A DNA stretch of 64,000 nt from Chersky-840 sp050011815 (GCA_050011815.1 JBEKIJ010000019.1:1-64000), one strand, 5' to 3'; positions 1 through 8,325 are shown, numbered from the stretch's first letter. Numbers and translations are program-made. Notes: a model not told the origin generated them from the letters alone.

Positions 1-675
1 GACTTGCTGTGGCACTTGGCGGAGGTCCAGTGGTTCTGGGGCACGATCGTGCGCCACGCGCTGACAGAGCCACCTCCTGCCGAGGCCAGACCCGAGCGTC
101 CCCGTGGCCGGGCGGAGCTCACAGCGTTCTATGAACGAGCCAGCGGTGATCTCGTCGCTGCGTTAGCCGCCGCTGACCCGCAGGACCGGGTCTGGACGTG
201 GTTCACGGACCAGACGGTCGGTTTCGTCTGCCGACGCCAGGCCCACGAGGCGCTGATCCACAGGGTCGACGCCGAACTCACCATCGAGAGCCGGGGCTCG
301 ATGGACGCTCAGCTGAGCGACGACGGGATCGATGAGGCGCTGCGCGTTATGTACGGGTACATACCGGAATGGGCGACGTTCTCCTCCAATTGCTCGGGCG
401 TCGTCCGGCTGCGGGCCTCCGACACCCGCCACGCCTGGCTGGTCAGCCCCGGCCGACTCGCGGGCACAGACCCCGAGGACGGCGCTTCCGCGGACGAACC
501 CTGCCTCCGGGTGACCGACGACCCTGGCGGTGAGGTGGAGGCCACGGTCACCGGTTTTGCGGCTGACCTGGACTGCTGGCTCTGGCGCCGCCCGACCGTT
601 GCTCCCCTTGAGCGCTCAGGCGATCAAGGGCTGCTCGACGAGCTCGAGGTGGCTATCCGGCCGGGTATCGACTGA
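1..675 (+). CDS. Maleylpyruvate isomerase-family mycothiol-dependent protein, 5' truncated by window edge
   Basis: The frame is open to the first base, and the visible protein begins inside the DLLWHLAEVQWFW helix that normally follows a TPCxGW motif, so the true start lies outside the window. The family (DinB-like four-helix bundle plus a C-terminal domain) includes mycothiol-dependent isomerases and transferases; most members have no known substrate. The helix RRQAHEALIHRVDAE carries the metal-ligand-like His residues typical of the family, and the C-terminal part ends in a DLDCWLWRR segment, also typical. About 224 residues are visible. A paralogue lies at 34538-35164. The family call is firm, the substrate unknown. 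Confidence 0.85.
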   Translation, partial: DLLWHLAEVQWFWGTIVRHALTEPPPAEARPERPRGRAELTAFYERASGDLVAALAAADPQDRVWTWFTDQTVGFVCRRQAHEALIHRVDAELTIESRGSMDAQLSDDGIDEALRVMYGYIPEWATFSSNCSGVVRLRASDTRHAWLVSPGRLAGTDPEDGASADEPCLRVTDDPGGEVEATVTGFAADLDCWLWRRPTVAPLERSGDQGLLDELEVAIRPGID

Positions 676-1116
676 CGCTGATCCAGTCGATCGTGTCTCG
701 ATGATCCATCTTCTTACGGACAGTTATTCAGGGGTTTGTGGTTGATCCAATTGCGTGGGGACCAGGACTCTAGGGGTGAAGATGGCCGAGCTGACAGAAG
801 ACCCCATCAGAAGAACAAGGCTTCTCCGCATTCTTTTCGACAACTAAGGAGATTGTCGCCTTGAGTCCGTGTCACATGGCAAGGAGCCGCTCTCAAATCA
901 CGTTCTGCATACGACGTCGCAGGTCTTGCCGGTTCGAATAAGACATCGTCTTCTCCACTGCCCTGGTGTGCAACATGGTCTGCGACAACCTCAATGACCT
1001 GGTGAGAGAGTGCTGGCTTTCGAACCATTCACGTGAGCGATCGGATGGGGGTGACCAAAGACGAGTTGCCGTAGGTGCGCCGCGAGACCCGTTCTCTGAT
1101 CTCCAGGATGATCCCC
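676..1116. other. Intergenic stretch with a dispersed repeat and no credible gene
   Basis: No reading frame here has protein-like composition. The only recognisable structure is copy A of a dispersed element at 878-959. A 73-codon minus-strand frame (807-1028) covers that repeat but looks accidental. Confidence 0.6.
878..959 (+). repeat. Dispersed structured element, copy A
   Basis: This aligns without gaps to 36332-36413 (copy C) and, over its last 67 bases, to 21602-21668 (copy B). Conserved blocks include GTTCTGCAT, GCAGGTC and CGGTTCGAAT. Three small hairpins can be drawn: GAGC-C-GCTC, CTGC-10 nt-GCAG, and GTCTT-12 nt-AAGAC. The third stem is re-formed in copy B as GTCCT/AGGAC. The copy lies about 200 bases after a gene end. 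Strand is given as written; the true orientation is unknown. Confidence 0.75.
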
Positions 1117-2397
1117 CTATTTCAGGGGGACGGTGACCGGACCGGGAAGGCGTTGGTAGACGGCGAAGAAGTCACGGTCGTCTGGGAACAGGTAGCGATC
1201 GGCGGACTGCATGGGTTGGGGCTCGACCATTGTCGGGACAAGACCGTCTTGGTGGGTGTAGGTAATCAGGGTGTGCCACTCGGGGTTGATGTCGAACTCC
1301 ATCGCATCCACCGCACCCGCGTGCTGGAGGATTTGCGCCAGAGTGATCACTGTCTGGTCGTTCGCCACCACGTAGATGAGGTTGCCGCGAGCGTCGATGC
1401 CAACGCCGGTGCGCCAGACCCGGGTAAGGCCGCCGAGCGTGTAACCCCACTCCTGACTGTTCGGGTTGTCGTCCAACGCGGGGTTTAGCTGCCCGTTCCA
1501 GACGATCGGAGCCAGGCTCTGGCGGGCCCACGCCACGTCCGGCCCCGCATTCGGGCCGCCGCTCCAATCGAGGATCGCGACCCTACCGTCGGTATAGCCA
1601 ACGAGCGTGGCATTGCCATCCTTCAGCGGCTCGTTCACCAGGCCGTTGTCGCTCGAGCCGTTGTCGCCGTCGACGTAGGTGAAGCCGCCATTGAAGGTGG
1701 CAAGCAGCCGCGGGCGCTGGTCGTCGGGGACCATCATCGGCCCACGTACCGCCGCGTTCGGCGGTTCGTAGCGGCCTGGGTAATACCCGATCTCGGTACG
1801 CGTCTGGTCGAACCAGGCCACGTAGGCGACGATCTGCGGATAGTCGACCTCTGGACGATAGGTCGTCAACAGCACGGGTGGGCCGCCGTCAACCACCGGG
1901 CCCGTGGGTTTCCACACGCCTTCGCCCGGCAGTGGCTGGGCGAAGACCGGCGTGATCGGCGGCGGCCAGGCAGAGGCATGTGTCGTCGTCGGCACCTTCA
2001 GGCCGACCTTCGGCAGCCTCTTCAGCTGTGACCCGCCCTTCTTGGGGGCGTGCCAGGTGTAGTAGATGTGCTCGCCCTTGTCGACCGCCCAGTTGCCGAA
2101 GGGCACCTCGTTCCTCACCCACTCGGTGCTCCGTTCACTCCACGACATGCTCGTGGGCTCCAGCATCCACCTCGTATACGAGGAGGCCGCCACCAACAGC
2201 AGCGCCAGAAGAAGCGCCGCGATCAAGAGGCGTCGGCGTCGCCACCTGCGCCTGACGGCGGGCTCCTGCCGCTGTTCCGCTGACGTCGCACCCGGAGCGA
2301 AGGGTGCCGAGCCGGACGGTGAATGCTCCGCCGCATGCGGCGGAGCATTCACATCAAGACCACCACCTAACCGCCTCTGATCGTCCACCGGTGACAT
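1117..2397 (-). CDS. Membrane-anchored phosphodiester glycosidase-family protein (NAGPA/DUF2233)
   Basis: About 426 residues. A basic stretch (RRRWRRRR) near residues 48-56 precedes one transmembrane helix (LLIAALLLALLLVAASS), so the bulk of the protein should sit outside the membrane. The C-terminal half carries phosphodiester glycosidase hallmarks: ATFNGGF, WGYTLGG, then WRTGVGID followed by GNLIYV, and AVDAMEFDIN near the end. The family removes sugar caps from phosphodiesters (mammalian uncovering enzyme); bacterial members act on envelope polymers or are uncharacterised. A 30-base palindrome lies in codons 16-26 of the longest frame. A start at the GTG just before the basic stretch would place it in the leader, so the start is uncertain. 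Confidence 0.8.
   Translation of the reverse strand: MSPVDDQRRLGGGLDVNAPPHAAEHSPSGSAPFAPGATSAEQRQEPAVRRRWRRRRLLIAALLLALLLVAASSYTRWMLEPTSMSWSERSTEWVRNEVPFGNWAVDKGEHIYYTWHAPKKGGSQLKRLPKVGLKVPTTTHASAWPPPITPVFAQPLPGEGVWKPTGPVVDGGPPVLLTTYRPEVDYPQIVAYVAWFDQTRTEIGYYPGRYEPPNAAVRGPMMVPDDQRPRLLATFNGGFTYVDGDNGSSDNGLVNEPLKDGNATLVGYTDGRVAILDWSGGPNAGPDVAWARQSLAPIVWNGQLNPALDDNPNSQEWGYTLGGLTRVWRTGVGIDARGNLIYVVANDQTVITLAQILQHAGAVDAMEFDINPEWHTLITYTHQDGLVPTMVEPQPMQSADRYLFPDDRDFFAVYQRLPGPVTVPLK
2321..2350. promoter_or_regulatory. 30-base perfect palindrome at the 5' end of the glycosidase gene
   Basis: Each arm is 15 bases (GAATGCTCCGCCGCA and its exact reverse complement) with no spacer. It could be a protein-binding operator or a very stable RNA hairpin over the start of the gene. 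The outer half-site AATGCTC/GAGCATT recurs in a shorter palindrome at 17111-17125. Confidence 0.6.
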
Positions 2398-2974
2398 CCG
2401 TCAATTTCGATTGAGCAATAGAGAGGACAATGGTACGTCTACCGGCGGCTCGGGTTGAGCGTTTACAAATGCTCAACCGAGATGACCTTGGACGGCATTC
2501 CTGATCCGGCGGGGGACCTCGCTGACAACCGACCCGGTCCCTGCACTCAACTACCCAACTGCGTATCCGTCTTGCCCTTCGGTAAGTCCGGACGTGTCGG
2601 CTACCCATCACCTAGCATCGTCTTGCCCCGGAGGCGACGACCACCGGGTGGGGGAGGGGCGAAATCGAGAACCGGCGCCGAGGTAGTCAGGCAAAGTACC
2701 TGGTTAAGGACCAGAGGGTTTCAATCTCCTCCCTGATGTCTTGGTTCGAGAGTTGTCCGCTCACCTCCACTGACCCCTGTTGGCAGATGGGCGCCTGCCA
2801 GTCGATCAGGACCGCTGGCGGTGGTCCTTCGGAAGCCCCTCTTCCATCCGGAGTCGTGGGGTACCTCTCGGTCTGATACTGACACTCGCTAGTCTTAGGC
2901 GCTGAGCGGTGCGGATCAACGAGAAATGCCACGAGTGACGATACGCCTCGATTCGGTTGCGCCCCGCACCTGGA
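2398..2974. other. Intergenic region between two minus-strand genes
   Basis: I see no convincing gene. The region holds an imperfect hairpin at 2449-2481 and several short frames of improbable composition. An 81-codon minus-strand frame at 2687-2932 could be real, but it matches no family I recognise. Confidence 0.5.
2449..2481. repeat. Inverted repeat (hairpin) upstream of the glycosidase gene
   Basis: The arms CTCGGGTTGAGC and GCTCAACCGAG pair over 11 bases with one bulged G around a 10-base loop. No T-tract follows on either strand, so this is not a clear intrinsic terminator; an operator or leader structure is as likely. Confidence 0.5.
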
Positions 2975-3184
2975 TCATCTTCCGTGAGAGCTCTCGGCTC
3001 TCGGCCGTCCTGGCCCGCCCGCCTCAGCCGCTTGTTTGGGCAATCGGTTTGCTTCGGAAAGCTCCTTGCGCAAAAGGAATTCGATCTGCGCGTTCGTGCT
3101 TCGCAATTCATCGGCTGCCCAGCGTGCCAACGCGTCATGGACCGCCGGGTCCAATCGCAGGAGTACTCCTTTGCGGTCGGTCAT
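2975..3184 (-). CDS. Small ribbon-helix-helix (Arc/HicB-like) DNA-binding protein
   Basis: About 69 residues starting MTDRKGVLLRLDPAVHDAL, then RSTNAQIEFLLRKEL. This is the pattern of small actinobacterial RHH proteins: a beta strand (VLLRLD), helix A (PAVHDALARWAADEL) and helix B (TNAQIEFLLRKEL). The longer frame from 3226 adds 14 residues of unlikely composition, so the internal ATG at 3184 is chosen. RHH proteins bind short palindromes as dimers of dimers, and a perfect 10-base palindrome lies in the divergent promoter at 3337-3346, suggesting autoregulation and control of the ABC exporter. No toxin partner is adjacent. Confidence 0.75.
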   Translation of the reverse strand: MTDRKGVLLRLDPAVHDALARWAADELRSTNAQIEFLLRKELSEANRLPKQAAEAGGPGRPRAESSHGR

Positions 3185-3314
3185 CGCCCCGGGATACCAG
3201 CCCACAGGACGCCAGGTGCAGACCACGATCCCTTTTGGGTTACCGGGTCTGGATCTTTGTCCGAGCCGTTTGGAAACTGCCGGGACAAGTTGCCAAATCC
3301 TCCGGTTGACTCGG

Positions 3315-3360
3315 TTGATACCATAACCCTATCATAGTGATATCACCACTAAGACATCAA
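3315..3360. promoter_or_regulatory. Divergent promoter region with palindromic operator GTGATATCAC
   Basis: On the plus strand TTGATA (3315-3320) is 17 bases from TGATAT. On the minus strand TTGATG (3355-3360) is 18 bases from TATGAT. The perfect palindrome at 3337-3346 overlaps both core promoters and is a natural site for the neighbouring RHH protein. The region is much more AT-rich than its surroundings. Confidence 0.5.
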
Positions 3361-3397
3361 GGACGTTCGCCACGGCCGGGAAGACGGGAAACCACTA

Positions 3398-4297
3398 GTG
3401 GCCAGCCTGTTGGAACTCGACGGCCTGAGCCGCCGGTTCGGCACGGTGACCGCCCTCAATGACCTGAGTTTCTCGGTCCCCTCGGGCCAGGTCGTAGGGT
3501 TCCTCGGTCCGAACGGCGCCGGCAAGACCACGACAATGCGGGCAATTTTCGGCCTCACCGATCTCGACGCCGGGTCGGTGCGGTGGAATGGCGTACCGGT
3601 CGGAGCCACCCAACGCCGCCGCTTCGGCTACATGCCAGAGGAGCGGGGCCTGTACCCAAACATGCTCGTGGCAGAAGAGCTCGAGTACCTTGGCCGGCTG
3701 CACGGCATGGACACGCGGAGTGCCGCAGCTGCCACCAAGAAGTGGCTGGAGCGCCTAGACGTGGCCGACCGCTCGTCTAGCAAAGTCGAGACCTTGTCAC
3801 ACGGAAACCAGCAACGTGTGCAGCTGGCGGCGGCCCTGGTGCATGACCCCGAGGTGCTGGTGCTGGACGAGCCGCTTTCGGGACTCGACCCGACGGGCAT
3901 CGACGCCATCGGCGAGGTACTCGTCGAGCAGGCTCGCGCCGGGCGCTGCGTGCTGTTCTCGAGCCACCAGCTCGACCTAGTCGAGGACCTCTGCGAATCG
4001 GTGGCCATCATCGACCGTGGTCGGCTAGTGGCAAGGGGGACCGTCGACGAGTTGGCAACGAGTGGCGAGCGGCGCCTCAGCGTCCGGGTAGAGGGAGACC
4101 GCCAGGGGGCTTGGGTACAGGGGATCCCTGGCGTGACCGTGTCGGAGATGGATGGGGGCGAGGTGCGCCTCGTCCTCGACGACTCCACCGACAGCGACGT
4201 GGTACTGGATGCGGCGCGCGCCGCTGGGCGCGTCACGGAATTCGACTTCGGACGTCGCCGCCTGTCCGAGGTGTTCAGGGAGGCGATGCGCCGATGA
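3398..4297 (+). CDS. ABC transporter ATP-binding subunit (ABC-2/Nat-type exporter)
   Basis: 299 residues from a GTG start. Walker A GPNGAGKT is at residues 37-44, signature LSHGNQQ at 133-139, Walker B VLVLDEP at 153-159, D-loop SGLDP just after, and the H-loop His in SSHQLD. The C-terminal 80 residues, ending LSEVFREAMRR, match the DUF4162-type tail of ABC-2 exporter ATPases. The gene overlaps the permease by ATGA, so the two are translationally coupled. By analogy with NatAB-type systems it energises efflux; the substrate cannot be told from sequence. Confidence 0.92.
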   Translation: MASLLELDGLSRRFGTVTALNDLSFSVPSGQVVGFLGPNGAGKTTTMRAIFGLTDLDAGSVRWNGVPVGATQRRRFGYMPEERGLYPNMLVAEELEYLGRLHGMDTRSAAAATKKWLERLDVADRSSSKVETLSHGNQQRVQLAAALVHDPEVLVLDEPLSGLDPTGIDAIGEVLVEQARAGRCVLFSSHQLDLVEDLCESVAIIDRGRLVARGTVDELATSGERRLSVRVEGDRQGAWVQGIPGVTVSEMDGGEVRLVLDDSTDSDVVLDAARAAGRVTEFDFGRRRLSEVFREAMRR

Positions 4298-5556
4298 ATG
4301 TTGTTCCGGGGCGATCGTCACAGCTCGGTGGACTCACACGCGCACTACGCGACAGGAGGCTCCTCGGAGACACCGGACTTGTGGCCGAGCGCGAGATCCG
4401 AGAGCGGATGCGGGGCCGCGTGTTTCGAGTGGTCACCCTCATCCTCTTTGCTGTGGTCGCGGCGGCCGTGGTCATCCCCACCATCCACACCTCCACCACC
4501 ACGCGCCAAAAGGTGGGGGTCGTGGCCGGTTCGCCGGCTCTCGACGAAGAGCTGCACAAGCTGGGCACAACCGTGGGCCTGCCCCTAGAGCTGGTGCGCG
4601 AGCCTGACCTGAGCACCGCTCGCGCTGCGTTGAGCACTGGCTACCTCAACATGGTGGTGGACGGCAGCGGGACCATCCTCGTGGAGAACCCCATCTCGGA
4701 CACCGACACCTCCACCGGGTCCCGGTATGTGCGAGCGGTGGCCACGGCCCTCGGAACACAGCAGGCCTTCGCCCAGGCCGGCCTGACTCCGGAACAGGCG
4801 GCCGCGGTCGCCGAGGCCAAGCCGTGGCCGGTCGAGAGCGTCCACCCGAGCAAAGGAGCCACCACCCCGGAGGAGGCGACGGCGCTGATCGGGGTCATCC
4901 TCATCTTCATCGTCCTCACCCAGTACCTCTCCTGGATCTTGATGGGCGTCATGGAGGAGAAGGCGAGCCGCGTCATCGAGGTCCTTCTCGCCACGGTGCG
5001 GCCGGGCCAGCTGTTGGCGGGCAAGTTGGCGGGCATCGGCGCGGTCGCCCTTTTGCAAGCCCTGTCCCTGGTGGCGTTCGCGCTGGTACTGGCGAAACTG
5101 GTCGGCGCGAACCTCGTGCACGGATCGGCACCGCTTGTGGTGGCCGCCACCCTCGTTTGGCTAGTCCTCGGGTACGCCTTCTACAGCTGGGTGTACGCCG
5201 CCGCCGGCTCCTTAGCCGAGCGCCAGGACCAGGTGCAGAGCTTGGCGTTGCCGCTGGCCGCACCGCTCATCTTCGGCTACATCGTCTCGCTCATCGGAGT
5301 CACCTCAGGCAGTGCCTCGCTTCTCGTCAAGGTGCTTGCCTACCTTCCTCCCACTGCCCCCTTCGCCATGCCGACGTTAGTCGGGTTCGGGGAGGCGACT
5401 TGGTGGCAGTTTCTGTTGTCGGTGATGGTGAGCGTCGTGTGCACCGTGTTGGTGGCCCGGGTTGCGGCCCGCGTCTACCGAACGGCCGTGCTCCGAACCG
5501 GCCGACGGGTGCGACTGCGTGAACTGGTTCCGACTTTCGCAGGACGTAAAGCATGA
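4294..5556 (+). CDS. ABC-2 type permease (NatB-like)
   Basis: 420 residues from the ATG that overlaps the ATPase stop. There is a cytoplasmic AEREIRERMRGR segment, the first TM (VVTLILFAVVAAAVVI), a large external domain of about 200 residues, then a block of five TMs beginning ALIGVILIFIVLTQYLSWILMG and including EEKASRVIEVLLATVRPGQLLAGK, the classic ABC2_membrane_3 cytoplasmic loop. It pairs with the preceding ATPase. A longer in-frame extension from 4111 is only the ATPase gene read in another frame. Confidence 0.9.
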   Translation: MNVVPGRSSQLGGLTRALRDRRLLGDTGLVAEREIRERMRGRVFRVVTLILFAVVAAAVVIPTIHTSTTTRQKVGVVAGSPALDEELHKLGTTVGLPLELVREPDLSTARAALSTGYLNMVVDGSGTILVENPISDTDTSTGSRYVRAVATALGTQQAFAQAGLTPEQAAAVAEAKPWPVESVHPSKGATTPEEATALIGVILIFIVLTQYLSWILMGVMEEKASRVIEVLLATVRPGQLLAGKLAGIGAVALLQALSLVAFALVLAKLVGANLVHGSAPLVVAATLVWLVLGYAFYSWVYAAAGSLAERQDQVQSLALPLAAPLIFGYIVSLIGVTSGSASLLVKVLAYLPPTAPFAMPTLVGFGEATWWQFLLSVMVSVVCTVLVARVAARVYRTAVLRTGRRVRLRELVPTFAGRKA

Positions 5557-5603
5557 CGGGAAAGCGAGCTGACCGGTGACCTCAGGTTTAGCGGGGCAGG
5601 GGT

Positions 5604-6055
5604 TTACCCGGTCACCTGCCCTTGACAATCCCTAATGGGCACCCCTTGCCTCGTGAACTCCCTCCAAATCGTGCTTGGGTCGTAGGGGAGTATCTCGGCA
5701 ACCTTGACGAACGACAGACCTGACTCGTAGAGCTGGATCGCCTGTTCGATCTCTGCCGGCTGCATCGGGTGGTGTCGCATCGTTACTCACGGTCCTTCAG
5801 GATCTCGGAAACCGTCGTCCGATGTACGTCGAACTTCTCACCTAGCTCCCGGGCCGTGGTCCCATCTAGGTAACCGGCGACGATCTCCTCGATCTGCTCT
5901 GGGCTCAGATGACGCCTGGGAGCGTATGGAATCTCCTGACCGCGAGGGGCCTCAGAGGCCGTCTCCAGTGGCATTTGGCCCCTGAACTGGGAAAATGTCT
6001 TTGGATACGACGAAATGAGAAGGCGACGGAAACCCCTGGTGAGGTTCGAGCACAT
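5604..6055 (-). pseudogene. Tandem helix-turn-helix protein split by a one-base frameshift
   Basis: The first half (6055-5783, about 90 residues) starts at an ATG preceded by a strong GGAGGTGATCGCG site and ends in a Hin/resolvase-type HTH (HLSPEQIEEIVAGYLDG, then ARELGEKFDVHRTTVSEIL). Just past its TAA, a second frame (5780-5604, 58 codons) encodes a second HTH of the same kind (MQPAEIEQAIQLYESGLS, then VKVAEILPYDPSTIWREFTR). Inserting one G in CGTGAGTAACG restores a continuous LKDRGVTMRHHPMQP junction. Small actinobacterial proteins with two such HTHs in one chain are common, so this is most simply one gene broken by a single deletion, though two separate products or a programmed shift are possible. 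Confidence 0.7.
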
Positions 6056-6255
6056 CGCGATCACCTCCACTGCAATGTCCCCTAGTCACGGTGGGTGTCT
6101 TTCCGATTCGTCATTGCGCAACGACGGGCGGCGTGCGCGATCCGTGCGCGAAGGATCGCGAAACACTTTGTCGATCTCGTTCGTCACCGCATCACCGCGA
6201 GGGTGTCGATGAAACGGGGGGGATGGGTCACTGAATTGGATTTGCCGGCAGCTAC

Positions 6256-6480
6256 TCACGTCTTTGCGACCAGTATTCCCAGATCATCAGCCGCCTCACA
6301 CAGGCTGGCATCTCCTGATACGAAGACAAGCTCGCTGTCTTTGACGGAATCGGCAGCGGCGAGGTGGAGTGCGTCATATCCGCGCAGAGCGTGGGCCTCC
6401 GCCAGAGATCCAGCCTGGCTAACGAGCGCAGCCGTATTGCGTCCTGTCGGGCGGGACTGGCAGGTCGACGCGGTGGCTGG
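6256..6480 (-). pseudogene. C-terminal remnant of a PIN-domain (VapC-like) toxin
   Basis: The frame ends in GYDALHLAAADSVKDSELVF, then VSGDASLCEAADDLGILVAK and a stop. This is the C-terminal part of VapC PIN nucleases with the acidic residues of LRGYDALHLA and SGD. Upstream the frame runs into a stop (in CGATGATCGG) and no N-terminal PIN motif (DTSALVK-like) is found in any frame, so the active site is incomplete. No antitoxin gene is visible next to it. I read it as a decayed toxin. Confidence 0.65.
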
Positions 6481-6982
6481 GCAGCCGATCCCCCAACGAC
6501 CCGAGGAGGCGACGACGGCGGTCGAACTCTCCGATCATCGGGTCCTGGCCTTTTTGGCTGAGGGGCCAAGTGCGCTGGACAAGGGTCTGATCGACGCCTT
6601 CGTGGCCGAGCTTCATCACGCCATGGAGCGATCCCAGCTCGAACGACTTCGACTCCCAGACGGGCCGAGCAGCCTCGGTCGGCGATGAGCCTTGGTAAAT
6701 CTGAGGGCGTCGAGACCCCCTGGAATGTGGGTCTCGACTGGGGTCCGGCTCAACAGCGCGGGTGCGCGTCTCGGGGCTATACGCTCCCGGTGTCTTCCTC
6801 TCCATCCGACGGGTTTCACCGGATTCGGGTAACTGGGCCGGACGGTGACCCGCGCAGTATTCGCGTCGCCGGCCGATAGCGGATGGTCCGGTCGGGGACC
6901 TAGTCCCGCCCCCGAGCATGACCAGCAGCCACGAAGGTCTCTAGAGGCTGCCGTGACGAACTCTGCCCCTTTCCTCCCGAGG
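6481..6982. other. Non-coding or eroded stretch
   Basis: Several overlapping frames exist on both strands (including 6095-6688 plus and 6419-6919 minus), but none carries a motif or even composition. It may include the lost N-terminal part of the PIN gene. Confidence 0.4.
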
Positions 6983-7177
6983 TCACCTGACCTTCTTACG
7001 CCGAATACGAGGTGCCATTTTTACCTCGTGCAGCGAGCAGTAGTCGCTCGCGTTGTAGATGGAGACGTATACACCACAGTCGTGCTCCACGCACACCCGC
7101 CCCGGTGAGAACCTCCGTGGAGGCCGGTCGTGGTCGTTGTATACCTCTCCGCCGACGGTAGGGGTGCGTACGTTCAT
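6983..7177 (-). CDS. Small Cys/His zinc-ribbon-like protein
   Basis: 64 residues. The core is CVEHDCGVYVSIYNASDYC followed by SLHE, giving a C-X4-C-X12-C-X2-H ligand set, then a basic C-terminus (PRIRRKKVR). The block C...C...S-x-YN...C-x-LH recurs in short actinobacterial proteins presumed to bind zinc. Function is unknown; the basic tail would suit nucleic acid binding. The gene stands alone among eroded sequence, so its intact state is notable. An overlapping frame at 6996-7187 is a shadow. Confidence 0.6.
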   Translation of the reverse strand: MNVRTPTVGGEVYNDHDRPPRRFSPGRVCVEHDCGVYVSIYNASDYCSLHEVKMAPRIRRKKVR

Positions 7178-7657
7178 CGTCTTTCACCTTCTGACCCCAC
7201 GAGCGTCATGTGGCTGCGCGGTCACATGACCACTTCAGCTCGACGCTGAGCGAGGAACTTGGGCAAACGAAAGGTTGGAGATTCCGACCAGATCGCTACT
7301 TGCCACTGGAACTTGTCTGCCCCCGATGGGACGTTACCCCCCGTGCCGCCCCATCGGGGGGCAGGACACTTCAACTGTGACAGACAACACCTGGGACCAA
7401 TAGAGGCGGACGACACAAAGAAATGGATCAAGCACAACGGGCAACCCGGACTCGTGAATGCGGCACACAGTGGGCACGACCTCACTCCGGTTGCCCTCCT
7501 GCAGCGCCAGCAGGAACGCGTTGCACTCGTGCATCCAACTCGCATCACCGCTTTCATCGGTTCTGTGACTCGGACAGACTGGGCTCATTCGAGATGATTG
7601 TGTCTTCCGCCCCTATTGCACACCTCGCCTTCGGTGTTCTGACGGCTTCGGGCGTGA
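7178..7657. other. Region without a recognisable gene
   Basis: Frames at 7222-7557 (minus), 7259-7597 (plus) and 7334-7588 (minus) have no coherent domain. The region holds a strong GC-rich inverted repeat at 7320-7360. Confidence 0.45.
7320..7360. repeat. GC-rich inverted repeat
   Basis: The arms CCCCCGATGGG (7320-7330) and CCCATCGGGGG (7350-7360) are exactly complementary over 11 bases around a 19-base loop. No T-tract follows. The function is unknown. Confidence 0.6.
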
Positions 7658-7861
7658 GTGGCACGCCCGAAGCAACGATGTCGTCGTCAGTGCACCGCTA
7701 CGACAAATGGGATCACCACGGCCTCAGTCGTTTCAGTTGGCGCAGAAATACTTGACTCTGCCGGTAATGAGCTTGACAGCGGAGGCAAGGTGTTGAACAT
7801 GACGGGCGGGCAGTCCGCTTCGTTTCAGTTTTCCGAACAGGTCAATAATCCTACGGCATAA
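7658..7861 (+). pseudogene. Probable C-terminal remnant of an FxLYD-like secreted protein
   Basis: The frame contains VVSVGAEILDSAGNELDSGG, then KVLNMTGGQSASFQFSEQV and a stop. This resembles the last strands of FxLYD-type domains, where a variable-loop strand (xLYDxxGxxxGxG) is followed by a PGQSAxF strand. The first dozen residues are basic and atypical, and no signal peptide or lipobox lies upstream in frame, so I read it as a fragment. Confidence 0.35.
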
Positions 7862-8060
7862 TGTTCGATCCGAGCATCCGCAGTACGAGTGCCCGTGTTC
7901 AATGGTGGTGGCTAGTTCGTTGGTGAGGAGTCGAGAGATTGTCCAACCGGCGCCGCTCAGGGCTCGTGTTCCTGGTGAAGGGACCGGGACGATGTGAGCG
8001 TCCCCCAATGGCGTCCGCTGATGGTGAGTCCCAGCAACGATCATCGTGGCGGGCGGGCAG

Positions 8061-8144
8061 TCAGATCCAGTGAAGAAAGGCCAGCACGGTCACCAAAGAG
8101 CTCACCAGAAGAGCACCGACCCCAAGTACGCCGAAGAGGACCAT
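8061..8144 (-). CDS. Candidate very small membrane protein
   Basis: The frame MVLFGVLGVGALLVSSLVTV followed by LAFLHWI and a stop is a single hydrophobic helix of 27 residues. The frame is open further upstream without another ATG. It could be a genuine micro-protein or the tail of a lost membrane protein. There is no clear ribosome binding site. Confidence 0.2.
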   Translation of the reverse strand: MVLFGVLGVGALLVSSLVTVLAFLHWI

Positions 8145-8325
8145 CTGGGATAGGGACCGGGGCCTTGCAGCCACGGAAACGTTTCGGCACGGGAGGGCCA
8201 GGAAGGCGGCACCCGAACTCGTCGTCGTGACGCACGTCGGATCAGGTTTTGCCGATGACGTTCCCGCTTGGAACCCATGACCCCATTGTGCCCCCGACGG
8301 GGCCGTATACGTGGTCGTCGCAGGC

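Noticed and set aside
921..950. GGTTCGAAT in the dispersed repeats looks like a tRNA T-loop
   Set aside because: The five bases before and after the loop do not pair as a T-stem in any copy, and no acceptor or anticodon arm can be drawn around them.
807..1028. Minus-strand frame across repeat copy A, with similar frames in copies B and C (shared FEP and AE residues)
   Set aside because: Differences between copies fall mainly in codon positions 1 and 2, there is no ribosome binding site, and the frames extend differently beyond the repeat, so coding is unlikely.
5783..6055. HTH gene considered as the end of a serine recombinase or IS
   Set aside because: No catalytic resolvase domain or terminal inverted repeats are found nearby; a small two-HTH protein fits better.
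6095..6688. 197-codon plus-strand frame
   Set aside because: It is antisense to the PIN tail, and no family is recognisable; the minus-strand PIN motifs are much stronger.
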